Positions 62,221 through 64,000 of a stretch of DNA of 64,000 nt are shown one piece after another; position 1 is the first letter of the stretch, and the number at the start of each line of letters is the position of its first letter. Origin of the DNA: Onchocerca volvulus (lineage: Eukaryota; Nematoda; Chromadorea; Rhabditida; Onchocercidae); assembly GCA_000499405.2 (NCBI GenBank), contig HG738138.1, positions 13,889,208-13,953,207 of the forward strand, written 5' to 3'. A model generated the notes under the pieces. It saw only the letters and a list, made by a program, of their open reading frames with translations, did not search any database and was not told the DNA's origin. The position numbers were made by a program, and so were the translations under genes.

Positions 62221-64000
62221 ACTATAACAACTAATAAATACTCCACACTTTTCTGCGGAAATTTCGATAGTTTGGGTGATTCTTTCCTTTTCATAGCATT
62301 CAATTATTTTTGATAAAATATAAAACAAGTTTTGAAATACTGTCTTTATTCACTTATTAAATCCATTTCATATAAGATGAGTGCAGGGAAAATTACAATG
62401 AGAAGAATCTAAAACATGAAAGAAATACCTTAGGTAACAGGTACATATTACGGTAGTCAATGTTCTTAGCAGTATAATTTATCGAAATGGTTTCGGCTGG
62501 ATTTTATATTATCAAATCGCACCATTTTCCTAAAAAAAAAAGAAATTATTCTGCAATAAACATTTCGAAATATGACACAGATTGCATACCTCTCTGCCAA
62601 CTACTTCTGATTACGATTTATACGATATAAATGAGCCATTTCATGATACACTTCATTATTTCATCTGTCATCAAACAGTGAAATGAATTTAATTAAAAAA
62701 AGAAAAAAAAAAGGCTAAAATATAATAGTGTTAATGTGCAGCAATCGTGATTCACACGAACTTAATGGATTTAATGAATTAAACTGTAATTTTGAAAATG
62801 AAATTAATTAATACGTGCATATTTTAGCTTAATTTCATATACTTTCATCGATTTCCTGATTTCCTTTAAACTTTAAGATTTTAACGTTTTTTTCTTTTTC
62901 AAAATTAGCACAAGATTATAATTCATTCGTTGCTACATTTATAGTTTGATTCTGATAAAATATACAATATTACGATTTTTGCAAACTGTATTATAATGTA
63001 GTAGTTCCCTTCTTATTTTATTATATTATACATGTAAATGACTCAATTTTTTTCCATAAAAATTTGATTATTTATTTATTTTCATACTGATACTGTATAA
63101 TAATTCTGAACAATAATTCTGCAGTCTTTCTCTATATTTATCAAACAGTGCAATCAATACAAGCATTCTTATCTTAAAATTTCTTAAAAATATTATAAGA
63201 TCTTTGGATTTTAGTCTAACTTTTGTTACGCTTTTTTTTTTTTTTAATTTACGTTTAACTATACTTTCATTAATTGTTTACTTATTATAAGCAAATTTTT
63301 TATATCATATGATTTTGTCACAGTTGTTATTTAATTTTCACACAATTACCGAACATTATTGATTTCTCTTCATTTATCAAATTCTCTATTATTTATTTCG
63401 ATTCATCAGAACTATCTTATGAACTGTTGAATTTACTTTGCAGCATTGAAAAATTTTCCAGCTACAAATGATGTTTTAATCAGAAAATTAAGTAAAATAA
63501 AGTAGTTTTGGAACCTTAATTGCTGAAATTAAATTTTTTTTTTGCAGTGTAGAAATGCCAGCAAAGCTTTTGTTTTTAAATAATAATAATGTTAAATATG
63601 GATAATATAATATGACGGTAATGAGTATAACAATAATGGATGATAATTTATGCAAGTATTCAATATTATTTTCATATTCAATTTGTTGTAATAAAACGAT
63701 AATTGCTTGTTACTATTTAGAAAAAGAAAAAAGTAAGAATTTAAAAATCCAGAAAAAATTTGATTCGAAAGACCAATTCCATCAGTCATAATTTTTGAAA
63801 CCAATCCTTCAAAAAAAAAAACTATGAAAAAAAACTTTTCCAAATCGTTTGTATTTAAGCTAGCCTTAACAAAAAAAAAAAAAAAAAAGAAAAAAAAAAT
63901 TAAATTTTATAATGTTGAAAAGTATTTGTAAACAGTTTTCAATTTCCATCAGTTGTATCAATCTGATCAAGTTTATAATTTGAATATTTCGTGCAAACTA
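62221..64000. other. AT-rich region, nothing recognised
   Basis: Homopolymer runs (T near 63232-63244, A near 63871-63899) and short chance frames only. The minus-strand frame at 63592-63843 is hydrophobic and low-complexity and is not supported. Confidence 0.6.

Overview
The window looks like nuclear DNA of a parasitic nematode, most likely a filarial (clade III) worm. The evidence is strong AT richness, small exons split by GT-AG (and at least two GC-AG) introns, AG acceptors a few bases upstream of several start codons as expected for spliced-leader addition, nematode-type gene families (TWK potassium channel, SRA-class serpentine receptor), and decayed BEL/Pao and Helitron elements. The species assignment is inference; no organelle, bacterial or CRISPR features were seen.

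Layout. 1-1.9 kb: mostly empty, with a possible last exon of an upstream gene. 1.99-4.17 kb (+): ING4/5-like PHD protein, followed by a perfect 48-bp inverted repeat. 5.06-9.53 kb (-): complete ten-exon MEMO1 homologue. 12.06-17.67 kb (+): eight-exon gene whose C-terminus is a noggin/Trunk/PTTH-like cystine knot; a decayed Helitron sits in its second intron. 18.96-21.49 kb (-): six-exon NHL-like beta-propeller protein. 22.3-24.4 kb (+): BEL/Pao gag-protease relic. 24.76-26.77 kb (+): two-exon gene of unknown function. 27.6-30.49 kb (+): FBXO47/PROM-1-like meiotic F-box gene. 32.18-33.43 kb (+): unknown basic CxxC protein. 33.77-41.64 kb (-): twelve-exon two-pore potassium channel. 44.81-47.10 kb (-): six-exon SRA-like GPCR. 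47.3-48.6 kb (+): small unknown ORFs. 49.0-49.3 kb: ATT microsatellite. 51.71 kb (+): tiny secreted-peptide ORF. 52.4-55.3 kb (-): BEL/Pao integrase-side relic. 57.0-59.34 kb (-): large Thr/Ser/Pro mucin-like repeat exon in a 2.6-kb minisatellite. 60-64 kb: scattered candidate exons only.

The genes are independent transcription units on both strands, not an operon. Gene models were built by hand by matching reading phase across splice sites; phase closes exactly for the ING, MEMO1, cystine-knot, NHL, TWK and SRA genes. The most unusual item is the noggin/Trunk/PTTH-like secreted cystine-knot gene. The mucin minisatellite, the intron-borne Helitron, the GC-AG introns and the perfect inverted repeats are the other points worth checking.
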